Shown here: positions 23,561 through 36,902 of the stretch, in pieces
How the letters are laid out: the number at the start of each line of letters is the position of its first letter
How positions within the stretch are numbered: position 1 is the first letter of the stretch
Assembly (NCBI GenBank): GCA_026874595.1
Contig: CM049308.1
Span: 48,925,327-48,989,326, forward strand
Length of the DNA stretch: 64,000 nucleotides
Source of the DNA: Sipunculus nudus
Taxonomy: Eukaryota > Annelida > Sipuncula > Golfingiida > Sipunculidae
Direction: 5' to 3'
Translations under genes and position numbers: made by a program
Notes under the pieces: model-generated
What the model was told of the DNA's origin: nothing
Seen by the model: the letters and a program-made list of their open reading frames with translations, nothing else
Database searches by the model: none

Positions 23561-26500
23561 AGCCAATCAGTACAGTCAAAATTAAAGATGTCATGATTAT
23601 TTGAGCATAATTTTTTTTCACAGCACAGCTATTAGGAGAGCAGAATGATCATGGAAGACACGGTTTATATCTTTATATTTGTAAGCTGTTTAGGGTAGGG
23701 CTCAGCCCTGTGTATGTCCCTGAGTGGTTGTAGGTGTCAAATGTAATAACAGATGTGTTTACCTTTTATATATCATCTCAACCAAATAGGAGCCAAAGAA
23801 GCAGCTTCTCATGGCTTCTTAGGCTGTTGGTTTTGGCTTCTTCTCAGAAGCTGTTGGAGCAAGCTCAAACTCCTATTCCTTCAGGCCAGAAAGAATATTC
23901 ATTGAAATATTCATAGATCATACCTTTCTGTCTCTATTTTATAATATTCTAACACTGATCATTCTCTTTTATAATGAAAAAAAAATCAGTAATTTGTTTA
24001 TTCCTGGGACCAGACTGATGGAAATTGACAGTTAAACAACGACATGTCACTCAGTAGCCATAGAACTGGTGGGTCCAGGTATATATATATATTGTCAGCA
24101 CACCACTGCACTGAACATTGTGTCTGGTATAGATCCAGCTAGAAGCTGTGTTGATCAATAAGGGTACATTCACAAATATGACATCCACATTAAGGAACAA
24201 AAATTCATGAAATGAAAGAAAAATCTGGTAATTTTTGTTGCCGTCATTATTATGAAATATGATTTTGTATTTAAACTTTATTATGAAAATTTAATGTATA
24301 AAATGTTCCTTGCAATAACTTACCCAGATCTAAAGCTGACTTTAGGACAGCAGCAGGTTCAGTAACAAACTTGTGAAGAATCATGAGCCATTTTATCCTG
24401 TCCCAGTATAACAGTTAATACCTGTGATACTTACTTCAAGTCTTCATTCATACTTATCTACAGGAATTCTTTATACAAGAGTAAAGGTAGCAGCCCCAGC
24501 AAAAACCCCTCCATTTAAAATCAGTCCAAAAGCTGCTTCAGATTCATATAATGTATTTATCATTTGAACCCTAGGTCACTGTTCTTTCTGACTAAATATG
24601 TAGTTATGAATTCACATTATTTTTTATATGATATTTTAATATATTTGAAAGTTCATTTAAAAAAGTACACCATTTTGAGCACCCAGGAACAGAAAAGCCA
24701 CATATTCGTGGGCTAATGTTCAACAACAATATCAGTTTTTATTTTTCCTCTACTATTTTCTTTTACACACATGTTTAAAAATGAAATTTTAACCATTTTT
24801 TATTGAATAAGAATTTTTAAAAAAATTATAAGTTTTATCATCCAACACAGAAAATTTGATATTGTTTTCATAGTATAATCTGTAATATATTTACAAATCA
24901 GTTAAATTAGAATAAAGACAAATAATATTTCCTCCTTGTATATATTTGTTTGACCTTTTATCTCAGTAAAAAATGTTGTTCATCAGTTTGAGAGGTGATG
25001 ACAGTTTATTTGAGCATGTTGTCATGAATGTGTGATGGTTACTTGGATATCAGTTGAACTTCTGCTGCACGGAATACTAAGGAGCGTCTGATGATCGTGT
25101 TAGTGTGTGTATAACCTGCTGTTCACCAGAATATCTCACTGTTTGTGTAGTCTATAGTTACCAGTGTAATTTTATCAAATGCGGGTGGGGTGCTTCCCAG
25201 GCTGCTGAGAGGCTGCATATGAAATTGGATGTCATGGGCACTCTGTCAACCTAACCTGCACTGTCCATACATATTTCATCATGCTCTAATGCAGTTGTCA
25301 CTCCCTCCGTTAGATTTTCACTGTTTGTTTGAGTACCTTGTCATTGAGCAGGCTTGTGTTCATATTGAGTCTCATACAGACCAAACGCTTGGTCCCAGTC
25401 CTGAGAACCCAGGTCCTGAGTCCATTAATGTGGCACAATGGTCAGTAAGTGGACACTGGTTTTGTGGCTGCAGTTCACCAAGCAACGGCACTAACGCACT
25501 TGTGTTTATCATACCAGATATGTCAGATCTTCAAGTATAAACCCTTTCTTCTGTGTGTGTGTATGTTTGCATAAAATTTTCAAATTTATTTTTATTTAAA
25601 ATACAGTTAATAATTAAGACTTAACTCTTATTTCATAAAAAATCTGATCTACTTTTAAAAGCGGAATGGAGTAACAGTTATATACTTGACATTGATGCTT
25701 AGAGGAAAAAGTGAAGAAAAATAATTTCCCGTTGAAACATTGTATAAAATTTTATAATTCATACAGTAAAAATTGCCTGGTCATATAATTCAGGTTTATT
25801 TTGGAAATATCATAAAACCACACAAAGTGAAACTTTAATACCCTATATAAAATGTCTGAGGTATGTTAAGGATATGCAGTATAAAAGCTGATTGGTTTGT
25901 GGCTTCAGGTGTGGAGAAAGCACTGTGATGGTAAATTACCTGGCTAAATGTCAGGTCGTAAGATAAAACCCTAACACTTGAATGTGTCAGCCAAGTCCCC
26001 TAACAAACACTAACAGGAGATATGGGAACAAAAACCTGGGTTATGTCACCAGGGCCAGGATGAAAGGTGCAGCTTGAGTAATGAGGGCATGATTACAGTG
26101 TTTGTGGTGGACCTCTGACCATCAGTGACCATTGTCCAGTCCCCACACCTGTTGGTGCTACCCACCTGTAAGTCACACCAAGTGCTTGTCTTGTGATTTG
26201 GCTGAAAATGAAGTAGGCAAAAGTCAACATAAGATTGATTAGTGTGAGGGTATTATATAAAGCCAGCCTGCTTGGGACAGGTTATACCTGATTAGTACCA
26301 ACCTTACTCACTGTCATAACAGTACTACCACTTAAAACAGCTGGTTGTTGTTATGGTCATCTGCATGTTTATATTGTCCACTTCTCTGTGTACCTAACAT
26401 TTCACCTTCGTCTAATATACAGGAGATTACAGGAGCTCTCATTGTGAAATTAAAGTGTCCCAGGTAGCGTGTATTGGTCAATTAGTACCAGAGTTAAATA

Positions 26501-27600
26501 GACTAGCTGAGTAATGAAACACAGATGACATTAATTCCACCTTCTGATACCACAAAGTATACATGACTTTTTCGGTCTATGTTCACAACTCTTAAAATAC
26601 TTAAATATTAATGCTGATACTTTGAATAATTTTTTTAATTTTTTTTAGATACAATATTATTAGATTGTTACCTGCCTACGTTATAGTATAACAATAACCA
26701 TGATAGAACACAAAAGTATAGAACACGACTATCAGCAAAAGGTCATTTGGCTGAGGGCCTCCAGCTGCCAGGCTGATAACGTGGGTCAGGGCTCCCAGCA
26801 ATTAACAACTGCAGATAATTTTCATGAAAAATTGAAGGAGGACTTGAGGCAGTCACATGCGAGAAGGCTGCATAAAGCAGTCTTATCTCCACACCTGCTG
26901 CTCATGAAATATTGCCGATATTACTCACAGTGAGGCTGTGACAAGGGCAGCAAGTGGTTACACAGGGTACCCACATTTATTATACCTGCACAGGGTCCTT
27001 GGAAGCTGGGGAAGGCCATCAAGTAGTTTCTATGGCAACCAGGTAGCTTGCTGTAATATCTCAAGTTTTTGTAAACACAAAAACACTGTAACAAATTTTC
27101 ATGGCTGCAAGCTTTAAATTGAATTGTTTCCTATATCAGACCTTCATATTACTCTGTAGAATTATTGTGTAGACACTCAAGTAGGAATAAAGCATGCTTT
27201 GGAGAATGAGCAGTAGTTGAATGAATCAGGAGCTTCACAGAACACTGTTATCTGAACCAAAAATGAACCTGGAAGCAGATATTTCAGAGCTGTGAACGGG
27301 AGACTTTCATCTAGTATATTACAGTTTGTTTTTTCTGATATGCAAGACATACCCGCTCTCTTATGTTTAACAAGGGTACCACAAGGGTACTTTTTAATAG
27401 ATTTTGCCGCAGGACAAATCTTGTGACTAGCATACAACTCCTCAAATTATAATCAAGGTAAACCATTCATGAAAAAAGCAACCGCTTTTGTAGTTGAAAA
27501 AATAAATGGCACTCAGGGGTTCCTCAATGCTGACACTCACTGAACCTTACAAATCAACTGTGTGAGAGTTTCGTATTTCAGAAAATTACTCTCAGCCAAG
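23561..27600. other. Largely unique DNA without supported genes
   Basis: No long open frames and no mobile-element ends recognised. A short TA run lies at 24081-24092. The less AT-rich blocks 25900-26500 and 26700-27000 could be conserved non-coding DNA, but this cannot be judged from one sequence. Frames at 25229-25540 (103 codons) and 26700-26933 (77 codons) show no domain or splice context. Confidence 0.4.
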
Positions 27601-27609
27601 TTAAAAAAA

Positions 27610-28135
27610 TGTATTTAATATTTGTGCTGGAACTCCTCCAAAGGCCGCTCCATATTGCCCCCATAACTTTGGTAGGGTTTAAGTGGTTCTCTTGTTTCTG
27701 CCAACCAAGGATTGTGGATGATCCCAGTGTTTGCTAACTTTCTCCAGTTTTGATGGTAACAAAAGGAGAAGGACTTCATTTGCTTTGGGAGAGGGGTCTC
27801 AGTGAAGGAAAAGGGTGTTGTAAGGCAAGCCAATGTCGAGGGGAATCTTTTGTGGTGCTAAAGTCTTTGCAAACACTGGGAGCTGATCACATTGTACTTG
27901 AGAGTTTGTGTGGTGCCTCTACAGCGGAGAACAGATCTGCCATGCAAAAAGACGTTGTTGTGGTGAGGCAGGCATGAGAGGCACTCCTCCTGGCCTCTCG
28001 AGTCTTTATTTCCTGCACTCTCCATATCCCGCTTGCTTTCTCTTGACCCACCACCCATATATCATGCACTTGAGACATTTGCCATTTCCTGCCCGGCCTG
28101 TTCAACAAATTTATAACCTGCACCTTTTTTCATAA
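27610..28135 (-). other. GC-richer block with broken minus-strand frames; possible decayed coding sequence
   Basis: Several overlapping minus-strand frames of 66-78 codons lie end to end with stops and frame changes between them (27615-27833, 27858-28058, 27887-28123). Composition is less AT-rich than the flanks. This could be a decayed retroelement or transposase gene, but no family motif is recognisable. Confidence 0.2.
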
Positions 28136-30444
28136 CTTTGTTTTGAAACATTTCAGGGATTGTCATTTTTTTGTGTGGATATCATTCCTGGCAGACTTTT
28201 CATTTGAATCTTCCATCAGGACCAATTTAGACATGACCTTTTTGAAACTGGTTGCATGGAGGTTGTCTTGATGTGTCACTCCATAGTGATAAGCAGACAT
28301 GTTGGCTATCCTGGTGTGGTGTTTGCTAAGGTCCTTGGTTCTATGTCCATGACAAACAGCTCAATTTGCCCAGCTTGTTCAGGTGTATGCCTAAGAGTTG
28401 TAATAGATCTTTCTTCTAGGGAGAGTGGAATTTGAAGAATCAAGTTATTGGTGATTAGTTGAGCAGTGTAACAGAGTTGTATGATAAACAACTAGCCACA
28501 CTTCCTGATTATCCAGTATTTGCTTGACAGATTATTGAAGGATGGGACATTTTCTTAGATGTTTAAAATGTTAATAATTTCCAGTGGCCACCATGATGAG
28601 ATAATTCTGCACAATGAGCAGTAAGTCACTAATTGTCATGTTTAGATTGGGTGACCTTTCATTAGAGGTTAATGCTTATGTAGGATGATTGGACCTCAGG
28701 ATAATCCTGGGAAGACTTCCTCTTGTCATATGTTTCCATATATAATTCTGTCCCTGAAAAGGACAATTACTTTACACATGATAAATGCGGGATAAGAAGA
28801 CCTCTTAAAGCAAGGCCATACTTGAAAGGGAAATACAAGTATATAAATTATATCAGTGATTATTAAAATTAAATAGAAGTACATCTCAACTTGACTAGGA
28901 TATAGGTCACCTATTAGGGGAAATGATGCATATTGGTGTCTAGTAATATATCTTCTAATTCTGTACAGTAGTAACAGAAATGATACCAGAAACATGTTTT
29001 GCAAAATAATTTTGTATATTTAACCAGCCTATTTTGTATTATAATTTATACATGCAGTTTAAAACTGAAAGGGATTGACTTGAATGTGACTTGATTGTTC
29101 TTATACTTCTCACCTGATGACATTCAGTTATGTGTAGAAGTGCCGTCATATTTCCATGTATTGTCCAGCATACTGTTAAATCTTTGTTACTGCATGGTCA
29201 ACCATTAAGTATTTTATTTTAAGCAAAATAGCACGAAGCATGGAAGAGTTAATGTTTTGTGTAAAATGACTTTAATTTCAGCTAAAAGTCATCAATCTTG
29301 GCATATCGTAATGCTATTATGGTTGCATTATGTTTTTTTTTTAATTCCACATATTAAATGTAATCCAGGATATCTCTTAGGTCTACTGTACTACACCATT
29401 TTGCTTCCTTTTAACATAGCATGTTTTTGCTGTGTGGCGGTATTCATTAAAGGGGTGATTGTGCCTGGTTTTCTTGTGTTAACAAGGGCATGGCAACTGT
29501 TTAAGTAAAGAGAATGACTCTAACTCTGCCCTAGTCACTGGCATGATAAGAGACGTTTACAAGCACAAGGCCACAAGCCTACTTTGGTGCTACCACGTTC
29601 ACCGACACCTGAGTGCTTACCTGTGCTGGTACCTTTCCATGAATCATTTGGAGGTCAGGCAAGGTCAAGTGGCCAGACTGGATGGTTTGCCACCAAATTT
29701 TAAAAGTCAGGCAGGCAGTACAATGTTGCTTTGTTTTAATATGTGCTGGGGTTATTGAATATTTGGACTGCCTTGAGTAAAAGGTTATCCTGTTGATAGA
29801 AACCCTGTTGGGTCAAACATTTTCTAGGCTAGCTAAAATGAAGTGGCACACTTATCTCTTCATGGAGTAGCCCCTGTCAGCAGACTTCTGCCCGTTATAA
29901 AGTGCTTTTATGGTTGCAGAAAGAAATTGCTGCCTGGCAGAGATAAGAGGGTCAATATAGTTAGAGGGCCACTAATTCTGATCATCGTTTATTATGTCAA
30001 GACATTTCTTGGATTCATAAAGTACTTTGAGAACTAAAATTCTTGGCAGCATTGATGAACCCACTTCAAGCTATCCAAAAAAAAAATTAAATGATTTGTT
30101 AACAATGGAATAAATAAATGTAATGTTGCCAGAAACTTATAATTCACATGTTCTGATGGGCGTGGTTGTGAATTTACCAACAGTCAGAAAAAAATGTTTG
30201 AATTAAATACTGATATTATAGAAAAAATCTTATAGAACCTGTCCATTGGAGGAAGGAGAGTTTGGAGGGAGAGAGGGGAGAATCTCTGGTTTCTGGCTGC
30301 CTGACCTGGGTCAGCTCCTCCAGACAAATAACATGTCCAGCCCGTTCTGGCCACATCACCACTGCAGTAAACTGACCTAATGTAAACAACAGCTATTTAA
30401 AAATTACATGGTCTTCTAAATACCTGAATAAAAGCTATAATTTT
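28136..30444. other. No feature recognised
   Basis: Apparently unique sequence. A 92-codon hydrophobic minus-strand frame (28726-29004) is what AT-rich DNA yields by chance. Confidence 0.45.
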
Positions 30445-31278
30445 TAGCTCAGCTGACTGAAAGTCATCTTAGCTATAGCAATCACTCTTTTTTCTGTTTT
30501 GTGTCTATTTGTTTATCGGTCTGTTCGTTAACAGGGCACAAATTGTCACCTCTGGACCTAGAATCTTCAGAATATTTAAAAATATGCTACAAAAGCTTCA
30601 GTATCTGAAAAACTAATGCATTGTTCACCATGATTCTTTGCATGCTTATTTATCATGGAGTGTTTCATCATTTCCTGTAGACTGGTGGTGCCACTTGCAT
30701 TTTTTTTCAAATTTTAACGTAATTTTTTCTCAATTTTTGAGACCTTCAAAGACGTGGATATCTGTTAACAGGGCACAAATCGTAACCATTGGACCTAGAA
30801 TCTTCTATCTTGACATTCAGGGAGGTCCATGAAAAATCTCCTTGGAATCCTGAAATTAGGTCTCTGTTACCCATATTCTGTGAGCTATGGGGCTCAAATG
30901 AACTCCCCAGAATAACTTAAAATTTGTTACAAAAGCTCCGGTATCTGAACAACTAATGCATTGATCACCATGCTACTTTGCATGCATATTCATTATGGAG
31001 TGTTAGAGAGTCATCATGGAGAGTCAAATTTTACACTTTTTTTTCTCTTTTTTTGAAAAATTGTTACCATTGCACCTGGAATCTTCTAACTTGACATCCA
31101 GGGAGATCCATGAAAAATCTCCTAAGAAACCTTAAATTAGGTCTCGGTTTTCCATATCCTCCAAGCTAAGCGTCAGTTGAATGGGGATACCACTTACAAA
31201 ATTTGGCTTTCAGATGATACAATTCATTTTGTAAATGTCTTCTCAGAAGGCTGAGCATCATGACCCATGATTCATTTG
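30445..31278 (+). mobile_element. Family S element, short decayed copy (S1)
   Basis: Starts TAGCTCAGCTGACTG after TTTT, with the hairpin partner GTCATCTTAGCTATAG. Then follow GTTAACAGGGCACAAAT and about two and a half decayed units with 'GGTGGTGCCACTTGC' and 'TGAAAAATCTCC'. It ends 'GGCTGAGCATCATGACCCAT' and ATTTG before TT, a decayed version of the family's 3' hairpin and CTTG end. Confidence 0.75.
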
Positions 31279-31585
31279 TTTATCAATTGCTTTCAAATTT
31301 CAGACTTTAAAAGCTTAAATCCATACCTGTTACTTGCATAAATAGTGCTAACAGGAAAAAAACATGCCATTTTCAAAATAGGGCAAACTTTATGGCTTTT
31401 TCATTTAAGCTTATAACTTTGAAAAATTTAAACATCCTGGTCAGCCTTATTTCTTATGTACACTAAAATAAATCAACTGTAATTATATTCTTGGGAAAAA
31501 AACTCTAGCTTCAATAGTTTACATATTAAGTGAGAAAATATCTTTCCTGTTGTCTTTACTAAGTACATTATGTCCCAACCTGTAA

Positions 31586-31920
31586 GGCCAAAAAAATAAA
31601 AGGTATGGTTCTCAGGCACCGCCCGCATAAAGTTTAAACCCCCGCATCAAAAATTTTTATTTTGATATTCCAAAGTAAGTTACCAATTTTGAGCTACAGC
31701 CACTCAGACATTTCTTTCAAGAAGATAAAATCATACACTTTCCTTTGTTATGTAGTACTTTTACTTGTTTAGCAAAATAAATCTGTTATAATCATGCTCT
31801 TCTCTTATCATTTGACATTTTTATCAAAACATACCAAAAAATTAAAAATAAAAAAAACGCCCGTCCGCATTAATTTCTGAAAAAAAGTGCCTGAGAACCA
31901 TACCTTTTTTTATTTTGGCC
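31586..31920. mobile_element. MITE, 335 bp, near-perfect inverted ends
   Basis: The left end GGCCAAAAAAATAAAAGGTA continues TGGTTCTCAGGCAC; the right end is its inverse (GTGCCTGAGAACCATACC then TTTTTTTATTTTGGCC). The terminal repeats are about 34 bases with a small length difference in the A/T run. The interior is AT-rich and non-coding, with CCGC motifs inside each end. The target duplication is not resolved. Confidence 0.85.
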
Positions 31921-32262
31921 TGACTTCTACAGATTTTGTTAAATGTTGCAAAATTCACTTAATTCCATACATGTACACAGTAAAATTATTGAAGAATCTT
32001 TTTGCCAAAAATGGAAGGATATTAAAAAAATGCCCTTGAAGTGTAACAATGGGAGGTATTTGCTTAATTTCTTGGAGGAATGAGATAACATTACCCTAGT
32101 TTCATTAATGGAAATAGTTTTTGCCCTACCTGTATGCAAAATTCCAGGTCTGAAACTAGAAAAGTTTTGATTTGTGCCCTGTTAATGTATGTCTGGCCAG
32201 ACAGATGGACGATGGACAAAAGGTGATCACTATAACTCAGATGATTTTTAGGCAGTTGAGAC
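31921..32262 (-). mobile_element. Family S element fragment, reverse orientation (S8)
   Basis: Read on the minus strand from 32262: a 5' hairpin with 'ATCATCTGAGTTATAG', then GTGATCAC, 'TTTGTCCATCGTCCATCTGT' and TTAACAGGGCACAAATC, all family S landmarks. The 3' limit is unclear; the fragment runs up to the MITE. It is the only copy found pointing this way. Confidence 0.6.
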
Positions 32263-33822
32263 AAAAATTGATGGATATTTTTAAATCAACAATAGCACAA
32301 TATTCAAGGCTACCACCTAGTAATTTTCCTGTCTTGACAAAGCTTCAGTTGCACATGAAAACAGTGTAGGTAGTTTAACTTAAACCATTTGAAATACTTC
32401 TGTGAAATTTATAATGTCCACAGTGAATCAGAAGCCAAGGCCTGTTTACAGTGCAGCCATTACTCTGGCTGTGACAGATCTCACTAACTTGACGTGTCAA
32501 TGTTTTAGGAAAAAATTTATACAAAAAGATCAGATTTCTCAAAAAAGACCTGATGGATCATCTTAAAATTTCCATTGAAGAAGGCCTTTAGAATGTGAAG
32601 TTTGACCTACATCCAGGTTTTTATAGAATTTTTAACTTTTTCCTTTCCTCAGGAATGGCTTTATGGTTTGTGTAAATTTAGAAATTTAGTGTAAACTTTG
32701 GTCTTGGATAGGTCTATCCATTGAACAAAAGATGGGGTTCTAAGTATAAGACATTATCACATAATTGTGAGAAATTTGTAGATTATCAAAAATTTGGTGA
32801 ATTTATTGATTTTGGATTGTTTTTGCCATTAACTGGGACTTTTACACTAAGTGTGATTGTAAAAACAATTGTAGGAGATTTACAAAAAATGAGGCACTTA
32901 CAATATTGAAATATAGCTGTTATTAAGATACCTTTTTTTATGTGAATTTTATAAAAAAAAAAATGTTTTGAAATTTGTAAAGATAAAAATACTCCACTGA
33001 CAATACTGCCATGCAAATTTCCTTTTTTTTTAGTTGGCATTGTTTTTGTTTTAGCTCATTGATTTGTATTGGCTTGCAGGCATAAAGCAGTTGTTTCCTT
33101 CTTGGTTCAGTTCGTAGAAAGAACTCCTAGTCAAGAGTCATTGTCATATCCTGTTGAGGTCTCAAATTAGATGTCTGGAAATCCTGTGATGAGGTGAACA
33201 TCCTGGGAGCTCGTGACTTCTACCTCCTTCAGTTGACATGAGGAATCCACTGAGAAAAGAACTTAGATTTCTTATATCAGTTAAAGTTCATCAGATGAAT
33301 TAAGCTTTCTACTTTTTACTCCTATTTGAATGAGTTCAGTCCTTTTTGAAAAGCTGCAGATAAACTATTCATTTCGTATTGGCTTGACTATCCCATGAAG
33401 TTGCCTTTAAATGCATTTCTAGTTGCATTTTATTAGTAGATTTGGTATCCCATTATTAAAAAAAAAAAATTTAATATCCTGATACTGAAACATGTCAAAG
33501 AATAACTTACTTTTAATTTTTGTGTAACTAAAGATTATTTTCCTGTTCTTTGAGATGGAGTCAGTAAAGTTTTTCTACCGAGAGACCCTGTCCTGTCTCA
33601 GAATAAGAAGTTAATTACTGTAATAAATATTGAGTGTAAGGTTCATCAAAGAGTGTATTAATTATGCAAGTTTTTTCAAAATCACAACAAATACTTCTTC
33701 TCCTTTGTTTCATGACTGATTTTGGTCCTGTTTGTTTGATCTGACAGGGCTTGATGCCACCTTCTAAACTGCTTCACAAAATTTGAACCAGCAAGTGGGG
33801 CCACAAGGGATACCTGCTTTTT
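32263..33822. other. No feature recognised
   Basis: AT-rich, with short A and T runs; no exon or element end supported. Confidence 0.5.
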
Positions 33823-34059
33823 TAGCTCAGCTGACTGAAAGTCATCTGAGCTATAGCGATCACTCTTTGTCCGTCGTCCGTCTGTCCGTCTGTCCGTCTG
33901 TCCGTCTGTCCGTCCGTTAACCAGGCACAAATCGTAACCGCTGGACCTAGAACCTTGTAACTTGGGATTCTGAGAGGTCCATAAAAAATCTCCTTGGAAA
34001 CCAGAAATTAGGTCTCTGTTACCCATATCCTTCGAGCTATTGGGCCCCAAAGTACCCCC

Positions 34060-36065
34060 CAGAAAAGTCAAAAATTTCATACAAAAACTTCAATATCTCA
34101 TTAACTACTTGACTGATGGTCATGATTTTTGGCATACATATTGATCATGAGATGTTACATCACTTCCTGCAGACTGGTGGCGCCACCTGTATTTTTCAAT
34201 TTTTTACGAATTTTTTTCTCTATTTTTGAGACCTTTAAAAATGTGAACATCTGTTAACAAGGCACAAATCATAAAGACTGGACTTAGAATCTTAATTCTT
34301 GACACACTGAGAGGTCCATGAAAAATCTCCTTGGAAACCAGAAATTAGGTCTCTGTTACCCATATCCTTTGAGCTATCGGGCCCCAAAGTACCCCCCAGA
34401 ATAGTAAAAAATTTCATACAAAAACTTCAATATCTCAATAACTACATCACTGATGGTCTTCATTTTTGGCATACATATTGATCATGAGATGTTCGATCAG
34501 TTCCTGCAGACTGGTGGCGCCACCTGTACCGTTTGATTTTTTAGGATTTTTTCCTCTATTTTTGAGACCTTTGAGGATGCTGTCATCTGTTAGCGTGGCA
34601 CAAATCGTAACGACTGGACCTAGAATCTTCATTTTCGACACACTGAGAGACCTATGAAAAGTCTCCATGGAAACCAGAAATTAGGTCTCTATTACCCATA
34701 TCCTTCGAGCTATGGGGCCCAAAATTACCCCCCAGAATAGTCAAAAATTTCATACAAAAACTTCAATATCTCATTAACTACATCACTGATGGTCATGATT
34801 TTCGACATACATATTGATCATGAGATGTTTCATCAGTTTTTGCAGACTGGTGGCGCCACCTGTATTTTTCAATGTTCACGAATTTTCTCCATTTTTGAGA
34901 CCTTTAAGGATGTAGTTATCTGTCAACAGGGTACAAATCGTAACGACTGGACCTAGAATCTTCGTTCTTGACACACAGGGAGACCCATGATAAGTCTCCA
35001 TGGAAACCTGAAATTTGGTCTCTGTTACCCATATCCTTCGAGCTATGTGGCCCCAAAGTACCTCCCAGAAAAGTAAAAAATTTCATACAAAAACTTCAAT
35101 ATCTCATTAACTACTTGACTGATGGTCATGATTTTTGGCGTACATATTGATCATGAGATGTTACATCACTTCCTGCAGACTGGTGGCGCCACCTGTATTT
35201 TTCGATTTTTTACGAATTTTTTTCTCTATTTTTGAGACCTTTAAAAAATGTGAACATCTGTTAACAAGGCACAAATCATAAAGACTGGACTTAGAATCTT
35301 AATTCTTGACACACTGAGAGGTCCATGAAAAATCTCCTTGGAAACCAGAAATTAGGTCTCTGTTACCCATATCCTTTGAGCTATCGGGCCCCAAAGTACC
35401 CCCCAGAATAGTAAAAAATTTCATACAAAAACTTCAATATCTCAATAACTACATCACTGATGGTCTTCATTTTTGGCATACATATTGATCATGAGATGTT
35501 CGATCAGTTCCTGCAGACTGGTGGCGCCACCTGTACTGTTTGATTTTTTACGATTTTTTCCTCTATTTTTGAGACCTTTGAGGATGCTGTCATCTGTTAG
35601 CGTGGCACAAATCGTAACGACTGGACCTAGAATCTTCATTTTCAACAGACTGAGAGACCTATGAAAAGTCTCCATGGAAACCAGAAATTAGGCCTCTGTT
35701 ACCCATATCCTTTGAGCTATGGGGCCCAAAATTACCCCCCAGAATAGTCAAAAATTTCATACAAAAACTTCAATATCTCATTAACTACATCACTGATGGT
35801 CATGATTTTCGACATACATATTGATCATGAGATGTTTCATCAGTTTGTGCAGACTTGTGGCGCCACCTGTATTTTTCAATGTTCACGAATCGTTTTCTCC
35901 ATTTTTGAGACCTTTAAGGATGTAGTTATCTGTCAACAGGGTACAAATCGTAACGACTGGACCTAGAATCTTCGTTCTTGACACACAGGGAGACCCATGA
36001 TAAGTCTCCATGGAAACCTGAAATTTGGTCTCTGTTACCCATATCCTTTGAGCTATGGCACTCCA
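34060..36065 (+). repeat. Recent duplication of a three-unit block, ~1,007 bp apart
   Basis: Three consecutive S units starting near 34060 are repeated almost identically starting near 35068; matching landmarks are 1,006-1,007 bases apart (for example AGACTGGTGG at 34171 and 35177). Units within a block differ from one another more than the two blocks do, so the block was copied as a whole. Confidence 0.8.
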
Positions 36066-36902
36066 AAGTACAGCTCAGAATAATGGAAAATTTGATACAA
36101 AAGCTAAAGTATCTGAACAACTAATGCAGAGATAACCATAATTGTTTGCATGGATATTGATCATGGAGTGTTTCATAAGTTTCTGCAGACTGGTGGCACC
36201 ACCTGTATTTGTTCGGTTTTTTTTTACGAAATTTTTCTGTATTTTTGAGACCTTTAAAGATATGAACATCTGTTAACAGGGCACAAATCATAAAAACTGG
36301 ACCAAGAATCTTCATTCTTGACACACAGGGAGACCCATGAAAAGTCTCCATGGAAACTTGAAATTAGGTCTCTGTTACCCATATTCTTTAAGCTGTATGG
36401 GTCCAAAATACCCCCCCCCCCCCCATGAATAATGGAAAATTTGATACAAAAACTGCAGTATTTCAATAACTACAACACTGATGGTCATGATTTTCGGCAT
36501 ACATATTGATCATGAGCTGTTCCATCAGTTTCTGCAGACTGGGTGTGCCACCTCTATTTTTTTTTCAAATTTTTACGAATTTTTTTCTTTTTTTTGAGAC
36601 CTTTAAAGATGTGGTTATCTGTCAACAGGATACAAATCGCAACAACTGGACCTAGAATCTTCATTCTTGTCATGCAAGGAGGCCCATGAAAGGTGCCTGT
36701 GGAAACTTGAAATTAGGTCTCTGTTACCCATATCCTTCAAGCTATAGGACTCCGAAGTATCCCTCAGAATAATGGACAATTTGATACAAAAACTGAAGTA
36801 TCTGAACAACTAATGCAGAGATCACCATGATTTTTTGCATGGATATTGACCATTAAGTGTTTTTATTAGTTTCTGCAGACTGGTGGAGCCACCTGTATTT
36901 TT

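Noticed and set aside
28726-29004. 92-codon hydrophobic minus-strand frame as a membrane protein
   Set aside because: AT-rich antisense DNA readily gives hydrophobic frames; no exon signals.
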